From Hymenobacter guriensis (lineage in GTDB: Bacteria; Bacteroidota; Bacteroidia; Cytophagales; Hymenobacteraceae), in the NCBI RefSeq assembly GCF_015773195.1, contig NZ_JADWYK010000014.1, positions 62,001-126,000 on the forward strand: a stretch of DNA of 64,000 nt, given 5' to 3'. A program made the translations under genes and the position numbers. The notes beneath the pieces are model-generated. The model worked only from the letters and a program-made list of their open reading frames with translations, ran no database searches and had not been told where the DNA came from. Positions 8,136-16,289 of this stretch are shown here, piece after piece; positions within the stretch are counted from its first letter, which is position 1; every line of letters begins with the position of its first letter.

Positions 8136-9050
8136 ATGGCAAAACCCCTGGACCTGGCGGCCATCCGCTCGTTCGAAAACCTGGAATTCCTGGCCCGCCA
8201 GCTGGTCGAAGGCTTTATTACGGGCCTACACCAGTCGCCTTACCACGGGTTTTCGGTGGAGTTTTCGGAGCACCGGCTCTACAATCCCGGCGAAAGTACC
8301 CGCCACCTCGACTGGAAGGTGCTGGCCCGCACCGATAAGCTGTTCGTGAAGCGCTACGAGGAAGAAACCAACCTGCGCTGCCATCTGCTGCTGGACGTGA
8401 GCCCCAGCATGTACTACCCCGCGCCCGACTTCGACAAACTGCGCTTTAGCATCCTGTGCGCGGCGGCTTTGTGTACGCTCCTGCAACGGCAACGCGACGC
8501 GGTGGGCCTCGTCACCTTCGCCGACCAAGTGGAGCTGCAAACCCCGGTGCGCTCTACCAGCACCCACCGCCACACCCTGCTGCTCACGCTCCAGCAATTG
8601 CTCCAGCGCCCCGTGGTGCGCCGCCCAACCGATGTAGCCGCCGTCATTCATCAGATTGCCCAGCAGATTCCCAAACGCTCGTTGGTGATTCTGTTCAGCG
8701 ACATGCTGGGCCGGGCCCCCGAGGAGCAGACCGAGGCACTGGCAGCCTTGCAGCACCTGCGCCATCAGCAGCACGAGGTACTGCTGTTTCATGTGATGGA
8801 CCGCGCCACGGAGGCGGATTTTACTTTTCAGGAGCGCCCGTACTTGTTTGAGGACATGGAAACCGGTCAGACCATTAAGCTCCAGCCCAACCAGGTGCGC
8901 GAGCAATACCGCGCTGCCATGCAGCGCTACGAGCATGAACTGGCGCTACGTTGTGGGCAGTACAAAATTGATTTCGTGCCGGTAGACATCCGGGAGCCAT
9001 TTGATAAGGTGCTCTACGCCTATCTGGTGAAGCGCAACAAGGGACGATAA
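8136..9050 (+). CDS. DUF58 domain-containing protein (vWA-like)
   Basis: This 304-residue soluble protein has a DUF58 core. Visible motifs are VEFSEHRLYNPGES, HLDWKVLARTDKLFVKRYEEE and a vWA-like metal-site segment LLLDVSPSMYYP. DUF58 proteins usually work with MoxR AAA+ ATPases, but no moxR gene is in this window, so the copy is isolated from its usual partner. The start at 8136 (MAKPLDLAAIRSF) is chosen because upstream residues lack family similarity. A small membrane-protein gene follows after 29 nt and may be co-transcribed. Confidence 0.9.
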   Translation: MAKPLDLAAIRSFENLEFLARQLVEGFITGLHQSPYHGFSVEFSEHRLYNPGESTRHLDWKVLARTDKLFVKRYEEETNLRCHLLLDVSPSMYYPAPDFDKLRFSILCAAALCTLLQRQRDAVGLVTFADQVELQTPVRSTSTHRHTLLLTLQQLLQRPVVRRPTDVAAVIHQIAQQIPKRSLVILFSDMLGRAPEEQTEALAALQHLRHQQHEVLLFHVMDRATEADFTFQERPYLFEDMETGQTIKLQPNQVREQYRAAMQRYEHELALRCGQYKIDFVPVDIREPFDKVLYAYLVKRNKGR

Positions 9051-9079
9051 CCCCCGGATGCGCTGGTTTTTACTTGTTT

Positions 9080-9289
9080 ATGGAGCTTTCTGACGTTCTG
9101 TTTCTGCTGGTGGCGGTGTGCCCGCTGTCGGCCCTCATCACGGTATACATTGCGCACATGTACGGGCGGCGGTTCTGGCCGTGGCTGCTGTTCGGCTTCT
9201 TTGTGCCCATGCTGTCGGCCTTTGTGGCCATTGGGCTGGCCATGCGCGATGCCCGGCGCCGGGAGGCCATTGAACGGCAGGAGAAATAA
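9080..9289 (+). CDS. Small two-helix membrane protein
   Basis: This 69-residue protein has two predicted membrane helices, roughly residues 5-25 and 32-55, separated by a short basic loop (MYGRRF). A charged C-terminus (RDARRREAIERQEK) probably faces the cytoplasm. I do not recognise a family. ATG 9080 is used rather than a TTG two codons upstream. It lies 29 nt after the DUF58 gene and ends only 9 nt before the convergent glycosylase gene, so the two 3' ends almost touch with no room for a separate terminator. Confidence 0.7.
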   Translation: MELSDVLFLLVAVCPLSALITVYIAHMYGRRFWPWLLFGFFVPMLSAFVAIGLAMRDARRREAIERQEK

Positions 9290-9298
9290 CCGGCGAAG

Positions 9299-9916
9299 CT
9301 ATTTGGCCGGCGTGTTGTCCAACGACTGCCAGAGGTATTTGCTGGCCAGGGTTCGGTGGGGGCGCCAGGCTTCGGCTATTTCCGTCATGCGCCGGAGCAG
9401 GGCCCGGCCGGTTTCCTCCAGGCCGTAGTGGCGGCGCATAGCGTTCTGAATGCCCAGGTCGCCTTCCGGAAACACGTCGGGCTGATCCAGCGCAAACATC
9501 TGCAGCATCTGGGCAGTCCACCGGCCTACGCCTTTGATTTGGGTGAGGTGAAGAGTAAACTCATCGGCGGAAAGCTGGCTGAGGTGGGCGTGGTCAAGCT
9601 GGTCGCGGCGGGCAAAGTCGGCAATGGCGCGCAGGTAGCTGGCTTTCTGCCTCGAAATGCCGGCGGCGCGTAAGCCCTCATCCGACAAGGCCAGTACGGC
9701 CGCCGGCTCGGGGTAGCCGTCGGGTGGAAACAGGGCCTGCACTTTGCGCCAGATAGCGGCCGCCGCTTTGGTAGAAATCTGCTGAGACACAATGGCCCGC
9801 AGCAGCGCCAGGTACAAATCCTCGTGGGCACTGGGCTGGATGGGGCGCCCCCGGCGAATCAGTTCAGCCAGTACCGGGTCGGCCTGGGAAAGGTGAGTGA
9901 GGGCATCAGCAGACAT
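9299..9916 (-). CDS. DNA-3-methyladenine glycosylase (HhH-GPD)
   Basis: This 205-residue protein resembles AlkA-type base-excision glycosylases of the HhH-GPD superfamily, which remove alkylated purines. The helix-hairpin-helix and loop LTQIKGVGRWTAQM is visible, followed by the catalytic aspartate region FPEGDLGIQNAMRRHYG. The N-terminal IVSQQISTKAA helix is also typical. It lacks the extra N-terminal domain of E. coli AlkA, as expected for the short family. Its start is 17 nt downstream of the phosphatase gene on the same strand, so the two may share a transcript. Confidence 0.92.
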   Translation of the reverse strand: MSADALTHLSQADPVLAELIRRGRPIQPSAHEDLYLALLRAIVSQQISTKAAAAIWRKVQALFPPDGYPEPAAVLALSDEGLRAAGISRQKASYLRAIADFARRDQLDHAHLSQLSADEFTLHLTQIKGVGRWTAQMLQMFALDQPDVFPEGDLGIQNAMRRHYGLEETGRALLRRMTEIAEAWRPHRTLASKYLWQSLDNTPAK

Positions 9917-9933
9917 AGAGTGAAGGCTAAAAG

Positions 9934-10587
9934 TCAGGAGATATCCCGGCGGCGTGTGGGCACCGTAAGGGTTTCCAGCAACTGGCCGGCGGGGCTGAGA
10001 CGCACCGCCGTCAGGCCCCGACCAAGGTAGGCACCCGTATCAATATACAAGGCATCGGTGGCGGCATCAAACAGCGTTTTACCATCGGGAGTAGGCGTGT
10101 GGCCGATGATCTGGCGCTTGCCTATCTGCAGTAGCGGGCCGCGCCGCCACAGTATGCCATTGGGGTTGTCTTCGTGCAATGGTTCGGGGGTGTCGGCTAG
10201 GCCGGCGTGGCTGATGAACAGGGCGTCGTTTTCCCACAATAGCGGCCGGGAGGCCAGCCAAGGCAGGTGCTCGGCTAACAAATCCGTCCGGCTGCGGTAC
10301 TGCTGCAGGGTGCTGCGGCCACCCCAGCGCAGCCAGCCCGGGTGCGGTCCGGCGGGGCCCAGGTGCTGCAGCATCAGGGCCTCGTGGTTGCCTTTCAGAA
10401 ACACCGTTTGCGCGGGGTAGCGCCGGCTGAGGTCCACGGCCAGGTCCACGGTTTCGGGCACGTAGCGTCCCCGGTCTACCAGGTCGCCGGTTTGCACCAG
10501 CAACTCGGTGGCGGGCTGCCAGTGCCGCAAAAGCTCTTTAAAGGTATAGTAACAGCCATGCGCATCACCGACCACAAACAGATTCAT
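9934..10587 (-). CDS. PPP-like serine/threonine metallophosphatase
   Basis: This 217-residue protein has the calcineurin-like phosphoesterase signature in order: GDAHGCYYTF near the N-terminus, GDLVDRG, KGNHEAL, SHAGL and GHTPTPDG. This pattern resembles bacterial PPP-type protein phosphatases such as PrpA/PphA, using two metal ions. The start at 10587 (MNLFVVGDAHG) is chosen because the domain begins at once. It is divergent from nhaA with a 92-nt gap and lies upstream of the glycosylase gene on the same strand. Whether it acts on proteins or nucleotides cannot be decided here. Confidence 0.88.
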   Translation of the reverse strand: MNLFVVGDAHGCYYTFKELLRHWQPATELLVQTGDLVDRGRYVPETVDLAVDLSRRYPAQTVFLKGNHEALMLQHLGPAGPHPGWLRWGGRSTLQQYRSRTDLLAEHLPWLASRPLLWENDALFISHAGLADTPEPLHEDNPNGILWRRGPLLQIGKRQIIGHTPTPDGKTLFDAATDALYIDTGAYLGRGLTAVRLSPAGQLLETLTVPTRRRDIS

Positions 10588-10666
10588 AGCGGCAAGTACG
10601 CAAATGCCGCATTGTGGGTAGACGGAGAAGTGTAGAGCCGGCGGGCTGTGGTCCGACCGCGGCGGG

Positions 10667-10674
10667 TATCTTTG
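10667..10674 (+). promoter_or_regulatory. -7 element TATCTTTG for nhaA
   Basis: Exact TAnnTTTG match ending 5 nt before the nhaA ATG, which implies a leaderless or nearly leaderless mRNA. Confidence 0.75.
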
Positions 10675-10679
10675 CCCCA

Positions 10680-11828
10680 ATGCCGTTACGAAAAATCATT
10701 GCGCCCATCCGCGAGCTGTCGGACAGCGGCAAGCTGTCAGGGCTGCTCCTGCTGCTGGCTACGCTGGTTTCCCTGGCACTCAGCAACTCGGCCTGGGGGC
10801 CGCGCTACTTACATTTATGGCACACCGAAGTAGGAGCGGGGGGGCTCGTCAAGAGCCTGGCCCACTGGGTAGATGACGGGCTGATGGTGGTGTTTTTTTT
10901 CCTGGTTGGCCTGGAAATCAAGCGGGAAGTACTCTACGGGGAACTGACCGACGTGCGGCACGCGCTGCTGCCAGTGCTGGCCGCCGCCGGGGGCGTGGCA
11001 GTGCCGGCCGGTATCTACTTGCTGTGCACGGCGGGCACGCCGGCCGCCCACGGCTGGGCCATTCCCACCGCCACCGACATTGCCTTTTCCCTGGGCATTC
11101 TGTCGTTGCTGGGCAGCCGGATTCCGCCCGGCCTACGCATCTTCCTCACCGCCCTGGCCATCATTGATGACCTGCTGGCCGTGCTCATCATTGCTGTTTT
11201 CTACACGGCCGGACTGCACCTGGGCTACCTGCTGGCAGCGACGGGCCTGCTGGCCTTGCTGGTGGCCCTCAACCGCCTGCGCGTAAGCTGGCTACCCGTG
11301 TATCTGCTGTTGGGACTGGGTTTGTGGTTTGCGGTGTTGCAGTCGGGCATTCACGCTACCATTGCGGGCGTGCTGCTGGCACTTACCATCCCCACGGCCT
11401 CCATCGAAAAGCTGGAGCACGCGCTGCAAAAGCCCGTCAGCTACCTGATTCTGCCGGTTTTTGCGCTGGCCAACACGGCCATTGTGCTGTCGGGTGAGGC
11501 GGTAACCGGGCTGCTTTCGCCGCTGGGGCTGGGCGTGGGGCTGGGGCTGCTGTTGGGCAAGCCACTGGGCATTAGTGCGGCCACGTGGCTGGCCGTGAAA
11601 ACCGGCGTGTCCGGGCTGCCCGCCCGCGTAACCTGGCGGATGCTGCTGGGTTTGGGCTTCACGGCGGGCATTGGCTTCACCATGGCCATTTTCATTGCCA
11701 ACCTGTCGTTCACCGAGCCCGCCCGCATCGACGTAGCTAAGCTGGCCGTTATTGCCGGCTCGGTGCTGGCCGCGCTGGTGGGCGTGGCCATCCTGAAGAC
11801 GGCCCCGGAAGCAGAGGACGAAGCGTAA
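10680..11828 (+). CDS. nhaA: Na+/H+ antiporter NhaA
   Basis: This 382-residue, ~12-helix inner-membrane protein matches the NhaA family, which expels Na+ in exchange for protons at alkaline pH. Recognisable segments are VFFFLVGLEIKREVLYGEL, WAIPTATDIAFSLGIL and the paired aspartates in ALAIIDDLLAVLIIAVFYT (equivalent to E. coli D163/D164). The ATG at 10680 is set by the TATCTTTG element just upstream. A perfect 25-bp stem terminator follows. NhaA is distinct in family from the CPA1-like exchanger at 1016-2320, so two kinds of Na+/H+ exchange are encoded within 10 kb. Confidence 0.96.
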   Translation: MPLRKIIAPIRELSDSGKLSGLLLLLATLVSLALSNSAWGPRYLHLWHTEVGAGGLVKSLAHWVDDGLMVVFFFLVGLEIKREVLYGELTDVRHALLPVLAAAGGVAVPAGIYLLCTAGTPAAHGWAIPTATDIAFSLGILSLLGSRIPPGLRIFLTALAIIDDLLAVLIIAVFYTAGLHLGYLLAATGLLALLVALNRLRVSWLPVYLLLGLGLWFAVLQSGIHATIAGVLLALTIPTASIEKLEHALQKPVSYLILPVFALANTAIVLSGEAVTGLLSPLGLGVGLGLLLGKPLGISAATWLAVKTGVSGLPARVTWRMLLGLGFTAGIGFTMAIFIANLSFTEPARIDVAKLAVIAGSVLAALVGVAILKTAPEAEDEA

Positions 11829-11835
11829 TATCTTA

Positions 11836-11897
11836 AAAAGATCAGCCCGTGGAAGAGAAACGCACTGTACGGTTTCTCTTCCACGGGCTGATCTTTT
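11836..11897. terminator. Bidirectional terminator, perfect 25-bp stem
   Basis: The arms at 11836-11860 and 11873-11897 are exact inverted copies around a 12-nt loop. They start with A-tract and end with T-tract, serving the convergent nhaA and ltaE genes. Confidence 0.9.
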
Positions 11898-11922
11898 CTG
11901 GTCTGGAATAGGGGCTCCGAGG

Positions 11923-12954
11923 TTAAGCCGCCAGTTCATTCAGCGCCCGCACCACGGACGCTATCATGGCGTCATCCACATCCAGGTGCGTCACGAAGCG
12001 GATCATCTGGGGGCCGAAGGACGAGGCAATAATGCCGCGCTCCTGCAGCTGCGCCAGAAACTGGTCGGCAGGGTGGGCGTCGTGCAGGCGGAAGATGACG
12101 AGGTTGGTTTCCACGGGCAGCACCTCGGCCACGTAAGGTTGGGCCGTCAGCGCTTCGGCCAGCTGGCGGGCGCGGCGGTGGTCATCGGCAAGGCGCGCCA
12201 CGTTGTTTTCCAGGGCGTATAGGCCCGCAGCGGCCAGATAGCCGGCCTGGCGCATGCCGCCGCCCATCACCTTACGAATGCGCTTGCACTTCTGCACAAA
12301 CGCCCGGCTGCCCAGCAGCACCGAGCCCACCGGCGCCCCCAGGCCTTTGCTCAGACACACCGAAATGGAGTCGAAATAGCGCCCGTACTCCTCCGCTTGC
12401 TGTCCGGTAGCTACCAGGGCGTTGAAGATGCGGGCCCCGTCGAGGTGCAGCGGAATCTGGTGGCGCCGGGCCACCTCGGCAATGGCGGCAATTTCTTCGA
12501 GGGTGTAGCAGCTGCCGCCGCCCCGGTTATGGGTGTTTTCGAGGGAAATAAGGCTGGTGGTAGGGTAGTGCACGTTCACGGGCCGGATGGCGGCCTCCAC
12601 CTGCGCGGCCGTGACGCGGCCCCGTTTTCCGGGCAACAAGGCCACTGAAGCACCCGAGTGAAAGGCAATACCGCCCACTTCCCACAGATAAATGTGCGAG
12701 GTCTGCTCGCAGATAACTTCCGACAGCGGCTCGGTGTGGGCCTTGATGGCAATCTGGTTGGTCATGGTGCCGGATGGGCAGAACAGGCCGGCTTCCAACC
12801 CGAAACGGGCTGCGGCGGCGTCTTCCAGGGCCCGTACAGTTGGGTCTTCCTCATACACGTCGTCGCCCACCGGGGCCCGGAACATGGCTTCCAGCATGGC
12901 CGGCGTGGGGCGGGTAACGGTGTCGGAGCGTAAATCGATGCGGGCTGCGGTCAT
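11923..12954 (-). CDS. ltaE: Low-specificity L-threonine aldolase
   Basis: This 343-residue PLP enzyme should cleave L-threonine or allo-threonine to glycine and acetaldehyde. Family motifs are IDLRSDTVTRPTPAM at the N-terminus, the PLP-binding aspartate in LHLDGARIFNA (D172) and the Schiff-base lysine in CLSKGLGAPVGS (K203). The length matches LtaE. A TATTTTTG promoter at 12981-12988 on the minus strand fixes the start and nearly overlaps the plus-strand promoter of the neighbouring gene, so the two may compete for polymerase. It converges on nhaA. Confidence 0.95.
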   Translation of the reverse strand: MTAARIDLRSDTVTRPTPAMLEAMFRAPVGDDVYEEDPTVRALEDAAAARFGLEAGLFCPSGTMTNQIAIKAHTEPLSEVICEQTSHIYLWEVGGIAFHSGASVALLPGKRGRVTAAQVEAAIRPVNVHYPTTSLISLENTHNRGGGSCYTLEEIAAIAEVARRHQIPLHLDGARIFNALVATGQQAEEYGRYFDSISVCLSKGLGAPVGSVLLGSRAFVQKCKRIRKVMGGGMRQAGYLAAAGLYALENNVARLADDHRRARQLAEALTAQPYVAEVLPVETNLVIFRLHDAHPADQFLAQLQERGIIASSFGPQMIRFVTHLDVDDAMIASVVRALNELAA

Positions 12955-12980
12955 GGAGTTCTAAATCAGGTTTCAGGATT

Positions 12981-12988
12981 CAAAAATA
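12981..12988 (-). promoter_or_regulatory. -7 element TATTTTTG for ltaE
   Basis: Exact TAnnTTTG match on the minus strand, 26 nt before the ATG. It lies only 5 nt from the divergent plus-strand element. Confidence 0.65.
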
Positions 12989-12993
12989 AGACT

Positions 12994-13001
12994 TACTTTT
13001 G
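12994..13001 (+). promoter_or_regulatory. -7 element TACTTTTG for the 13038 gene
   Basis: Exact TAnnTTTG match on the plus strand, 36 nt before the ATG. Confidence 0.65.
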
Positions 13002-13037
13002 CCCCTCCTTTACTAAATTGACAAAACCGACCCGGAT

Positions 13038-13373
13038 ATGAGCGTCACCCGACTGAAGCGGAAGCACCGCAAGAACATTGCGCGCGCCAATAACAAGCAG
13101 CGCATCATCAAGCAACTGCTCCTGACCCCCGTTCTGAAGAACGTGGACATCGAAGAGCTGAAAGCCAGCTTCAACGGCGGTGCTGCCCCCGCCCAATCCC
13201 AGACCAAAGCGGAGAAAGCGGCCGCCCGCTCCCAGAAGCAGGCTGATGCCAACGCCGAAGCCAGCGTAGCGCAGGACAATGCCGCCGCATTCGACGATGC
13301 TGAGGCCGTGACCAAGCCCGTAAACGAAGACGGTCAGGAAGGCGAGCATCCCAAGCCGGAAATTGCCCTCTAG
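13038..13373 (+). CDS. Conserved small basic-acidic protein, unknown function
   Basis: This 111-residue soluble protein starts with a strongly basic ~35-residue helix (MSVTRLKRKHRKNIARANNK), followed by VLKNVDIEELKASF. An Ala/Gln/Asp-rich low-complexity tail follows that is probably disordered. I do not recognise a named domain. The basic head suggests contact with nucleic acid, but that is inference only. The gene has its own promoter (12994-13001) and a strong terminator (13416-13450), so it is a single-gene unit that is clearly expressed as such. Confidence 0.75.
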   Translation: MSVTRLKRKHRKNIARANNKQRIIKQLLLTPVLKNVDIEELKASFNGGAAPAQSQTKAEKAAARSQKQADANAEASVAQDNAAAFDDAEAVTKPVNEDGQEGEHPKPEIAL

Positions 13374-13415
13374 CTTGCCCGCCACCCGCGTCGGTTGGCT
13401 CCTATAAATTGTTGA

Positions 13416-13450
13416 AAAGCGCCTTACTCCGCGGAGCAAGGCGCTTTTTT
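13416..13450. terminator. Rho-independent terminator after the 13038 gene
   Basis: The stem aaagcgcctt...aaggcgcttt with an inner gctccgcggagc-like loop is followed by a T-run. It also serves the convergent phosphoesterase gene. Confidence 0.85.
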
Positions 13451-13471
13451 TCGTGGTGTTGGGCAGGGCCG

Positions 13472-13975
13472 TTACTCGCCCGTGCGTGGCCCCAGTTCCA
13501 CTACCTGTAGCTGCTGCACTTTACCGCCTGCCACCTGAAACTTGAGTAAGGTGCGCACCTTATGAAAGCCGTGGCGGCCGGCGGCTCCGGGGTTCAGGTG
13601 CAGCAGCCCCAGCCGTGGGTCGGGCATCACCTTCAGAATGTGGGAGTGCCCGCTGATGAACAAGCCGGGCCGCACCTGCTGCACCAGCGGGCGGGCGGCG
13701 GGGCTGTAGTGGCCGGGGTAGCCGCCAATGTGCGTCATCAGCACGCGCAGGCCGGCCACCTCAAAATCCTGCACCAGCGGCTGGGTCAGGCGCACGTCGC
13801 GGCCATCAATGTTGCCATACACGCCCCGCAGCGGGGCCAGCTCCTGTAGTTGCTCCACCACGGCTGCGGTGCCAAAGTCGCCGGCGTGCCAGATTTCGTC
13901 GCAGCCCCCCAGGTGGTGCAGAATCCGGTCGTCGAGGTAGCTGTGGGTGTCGGAGAGCAGACCAATCTGTTGCAT
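13472..13975 (-). CDS. YfcE/MJ0936-type metallophosphoesterase
   Basis: This 167-residue protein has the compact phosphodiesterase fold. Metal-binding motifs appear in order: GLLSDTHSYLDD, IWHAGDFG, GNIDGRD, MTHIGGYPGHY and SGHSHILKV, with LNPGAAGRHG near the end. The length and motifs fit the YfcE/MJ0936 family, usually Mn-dependent with unknown natural substrate. A TACCTTGC element ends 4 nt before the ATG and suggests a leaderless transcript. It converges with the 13038 gene across a shared terminator. Confidence 0.92.
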   Translation of the reverse strand: MQQIGLLSDTHSYLDDRILHHLGGCDEIWHAGDFGTAAVVEQLQELAPLRGVYGNIDGRDVRLTQPLVQDFEVAGLRVLMTHIGGYPGHYSPAARPLVQQVRPGLFISGHSHILKVMPDPRLGLLHLNPGAAGRHGFHKVRTLLKFQVAGGKVQQLQVVELGPRTGE

Positions 13976-13979
13976 AGTG

Positions 13980-13987
13980 CAAGGTAA
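13980..13987 (-). promoter_or_regulatory. Promoter-like TACCTTGC element
   Basis: Variant of the -7 element (TAnnTTGC) on the minus strand, 4 nt before the phosphoesterase ATG. The same variant recurs at 14165, 28993 and 44187. Confidence 0.5.
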
Positions 13988-14000
13988 GGGTCAGTTCATG

Positions 14001-14148
14001 ATTGTCAGTTGTCGGTTATTCGTTGTTCGTTTTCAGGTAATGACGGAGGAAGGGGATGCTGTGTAGACGCCATGCAGGGTGCTGGCATGCAACCGCCCGC
14101 TAGCTGAACACTAGCAAAGAACAACTAACCGGCGGCAACTGACAACGG
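14001..14148. repeat. Imperfect inverted repeat in a 301-nt gap
   Basis: The left part (14001-14032; ttgtcagttgtcggtta, then cgttgttcg) resembles the reverse complement of the right part (14116-14148; aagaacaactaaccgg, then caactgacaac). Segment order and small gaps differ, so pairing is imperfect. The rest of the 13976-14276 gap holds only the TATCTTGC element at 14165-14172. Confidence 0.4.
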
Positions 14149-14164
14149 AACCGCCGGCTTCACG

Positions 14165-14172
14165 TATCTTGC
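14165..14172 (+). promoter_or_regulatory. Promoter-like TATCTTGC element
   Basis: A TAnnTTGC variant about 105 nt before the Nudix start, the only promoter-like string seen in this gap. Confidence 0.4.
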
Positions 14173-14276
14173 CCGGCTTGCCGGGTATTTCCGTTTGCCG
14201 ATATTTATGCACTGATTTGCAAAGGAGCCCGGCGCACCCAACTGAATTTCCTGCTTTCCTCTCTATTACCCCCGCG

Positions 14277-14984
14277 ATGAACGTTTTCATCAACGACATT
14301 CCGCTGATTGTCAAGAAGACCAGCGACAAGGTGTACAAGCACCGCTACGACCTGATCCTGAACGCCGAGGACGAGTTTATCTCCAAGGACCTGGTGGGCG
14401 ACGTGCTGGTGCGTGATGTCACGCCCGCGTTCATCGACCGGCTGCTACGGCTGATGGAAGTGAAAAAGCTCAAGAAGCTTACCTCCCTTACGCTGCTGGC
14501 CCGCAAGAAAAAGGCCCTTATCCTGCACCTCAAAGACCAGTTTCGTATTGCCAAGGCAGCCGGTGGACTGGTGGTGAAGGATGGACTGATTCTGATGATT
14601 TACCGCCTCGGCAAGTGGGACCTTCCCAAAGGCAAGCTCAAAAAAGACGAAGACCCCGCTGAAGGCGCCCTGCGCGAAGTGGAGGAAGAAACCAACGTGC
14701 AACTGGCCCTCGGCGACAAGCTGCCCAGCACGTGGCACTCCTACGCCTACAACGGCAACAAGATCCTCAAGAAAACCAACTGGTACATCATGCAGTGCCT
14801 CGACGACTCGCTGATGAAGCCCCAGGCCGAGGAGTACATTGAGGAAGTGCGCTGGATGACGCCCCAGGAGGCCCTGGCCGTGCTGCCGGATACCTACGCC
14901 TCCATTGCCCTGGTGGTGCGCCACTACCTAAGCGAAGTAGCCGGTACCTCCACCGAACCCGCCGCAACCGAACCCGTTAAATAG
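14277..14984 (+). CDS. Nudix hydrolase with N-terminal extension
   Basis: This 235-residue protein has a ~95-residue N-terminal region (MNVFINDIPLIV...) followed by a Nudix domain. The Nudix box GKLKKDEDPAEGALREVEEE fits the GX5EX7REUXEEXGU consensus that binds Mg2+ and hydrolyses nucleoside diphosphate derivatives. A C-terminal tail rich in Thr, Glu and Pro is probably disordered. An upstream in-frame start is less likely because it lacks similarity and leads through the presumed 5' UTR. The lipoprotein gene 28 nt downstream may be in the same operon. The substrate is unknown. Confidence 0.9.
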   Translation: MNVFINDIPLIVKKTSDKVYKHRYDLILNAEDEFISKDLVGDVLVRDVTPAFIDRLLRLMEVKKLKKLTSLTLLARKKKALILHLKDQFRIAKAAGGLVVKDGLILMIYRLGKWDLPKGKLKKDEDPAEGALREVEEETNVQLALGDKLPSTWHSYAYNGNKILKKTNWYIMQCLDDSLMKPQAEEYIEEVRWMTPQEALAVLPDTYASIALVVRHYLSEVAGTSTEPAATEPVK

Positions 14985-15012
14985 CGGACGTCCCTCTTTT
15001 TCTCCCTGCTTT

Positions 15013-15519
15013 ATGTCCGCTTCTTCTTTCTTTTCGCGCCGGCTGCTGGTGCCGGCTTTTGCCGGGCTGCTGGGCTTGGCCAGCTGCATGAACTCCCAGA
15101 CGGCCTCCGAGGCCGAGCGCCCCGCCGCTGAGCGCGGCACCGCCGTGGCGCCCGGCAAGCTCGACGTAGGCAGCCTGCTCAAACGCAACATCGACCAGCT
15201 GCGCCGCCAGCTGGGCCAGCCCCAGGAAGCCAGCGACGAGCTGGTGGGCGCCGACCCCAACGCCGAGCAGCTGAAAAGCACCAAAGGGGAAGGCTGGATC
15301 AACACCTTTCAGACCGAAGGCAACACGCTGGTGGTGACTTTCAATGCCCGCAACCGCCGCGTGAGCGACATAGTGCTGGTGGGCGAGAACGAAGACGACC
15401 TGATGCTGCGTGGCGGTCTGATGATGACCAGCCCCGACTACATCGTGCTGCCCCTGCCCGATGGTGGCGGGGAGTCCGGCAAGGTGAAGGGCGTGCGCAT
15501 CATTCCGCGCCGGAAGTAA
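15013..15519 (+). CDS. Lipoprotein of unknown function
   Basis: This 168-residue protein has a lipoprotein signal peptide with LLGLASC at about residues 19-25. Mature-protein features are a predicted helix LKRNIDQLRRQLGQP and a C-terminal beta-rich part ending in GVRIIPRRK. No catalytic motif is visible and I do not recognise a family. It follows the Nudix gene by 28 nt on the same strand and ends before a strong convergent terminator, so it is probably the last gene of a two-gene unit. Confidence 0.8.
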   Translation: MSASSFFSRRLLVPAFAGLLGLASCMNSQTASEAERPAAERGTAVAPGKLDVGSLLKRNIDQLRRQLGQPQEASDELVGADPNAEQLKSTKGEGWINTFQTEGNTLVVTFNARNRRVSDIVLVGENEDDLMLRGGLMMTSPDYIVLPLPDGGGESGKVKGVRIIPRRK

Positions 15520-15539
15520 CCTGCCGAAACCCCTTAAAG

Positions 15540-15575
15540 CAACAGGGCGGCCCCGCACACGGGGCCGCCCTGTTG
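15540..15575. terminator. Bidirectional terminator
   Basis: A long GC stem (aacagggcggcccc / ggggccgccctgtt) with a 6-nt loop lies between the convergent lipoprotein and coaD genes. T-runs are weak on both sides. Confidence 0.8.
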
Positions 15576-15600
15576 GCGTTGCTAGGAGCCTTTACGGAGG

Positions 15601-16068
15601 TTAGCTGTTAGGGGGAGCTGGCAGCTTGAAGGGTACGAAGTCATCCACGTTGCCGCCAAAGCGGTGAATTTCGCGGATAATGGTGCTGCTAATAGCTGCC
15701 AGTGGGGGCGACGTAATCAGAAACACGGTTTCCAGCGCGGGGTTGACGTGGCGGTTGGCCTGGGCAATGGTGTTTTCGTACTCGAAGTCGGTGGTGTTGC
15801 GCAGGCCGCGCAGCAGGTAGCGGGCACCTACCTCACGGGCAAAATCGGCGGTGAGGCCCTTGTAGGTCTGTACCGTTACGCGGGGCTCATCGGCAAATAC
15901 CTGTTCAATCATTGTAGCCATCTGCTCCACGGGCAGGTAGCGGGTTTTGCTGCTGTTGTTGCCGATGGCAATAATAATCTGGTCAAACAGCCCAACCCCG
16001 CGCCGCACTACATCAAGATGCCCATTCGTAAACGGGTCGAAAGAACCGGGAAACAGCGCAACGTTCAT
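15601..16068 (-). CDS. coaD: Phosphopantetheine adenylyltransferase
   Basis: This 155-residue enzyme should catalyse the penultimate step of coenzyme A synthesis, transferring AMP from ATP to 4'-phosphopantetheine. The nucleotidyltransferase motif GSFDPFTNGH is at residues 8-17 and the C-terminal ISSTIIREI motif is also present. Length matches CoaD. The start at 16068 is clear because the ATG lies directly at the domain. It is separated from the DUF3822 gene, its usual neighbour in Bacteroidota, by a REP-like inverted pair. Confidence 0.97.
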   Translation of the reverse strand: MNVALFPGSFDPFTNGHLDVVRRGVGLFDQIIIAIGNNSSKTRYLPVEQMATMIEQVFADEPRVTVQTYKGLTADFAREVGARYLLRGLRNTTDFEYENTIAQANRHVNPALETVFLITSPPLAAISSTIIREIHRFGGNVDDFVPFKLPAPPNS

Positions 16069-16102
16069 GGTTGTATGGTTGAATGGCTGGATAGTTGAAC
16101 GG

Positions 16103-16264
16103 TTGTCATCGCGAGCAAAGCGAAGCAATCCGTCTTGAGCAACGCATTAAGTTCCTGGGACGTGACAAGCCCTTACAAGCACAAGAAGTAAAGGCTTTCT
16201 GATAAAAGAGAGTGTCTGGCATTGCTCAGGACGGATTGCTTCGGCTACGCCTCGCAATGACACG
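16103..16264. repeat. REP-like inverted pair, family B
   Basis: Left arm 16103-16145 and right arm 16219-16264 are inverted copies sharing gaagcaatccgtc and tgagcaa. The right arm has a few extra bases beside the core. A ~73-nt spacer separates them. The tgtcattgcgag...gaagcaatccgtc core resembles a dispersed repeat seen in many bacterial genomes. It fills most of the coaD-DUF3822 gap. Confidence 0.75.
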
Positions 16265-16289
16265 TTCCCGCTATGCTACCCATGCCTCT

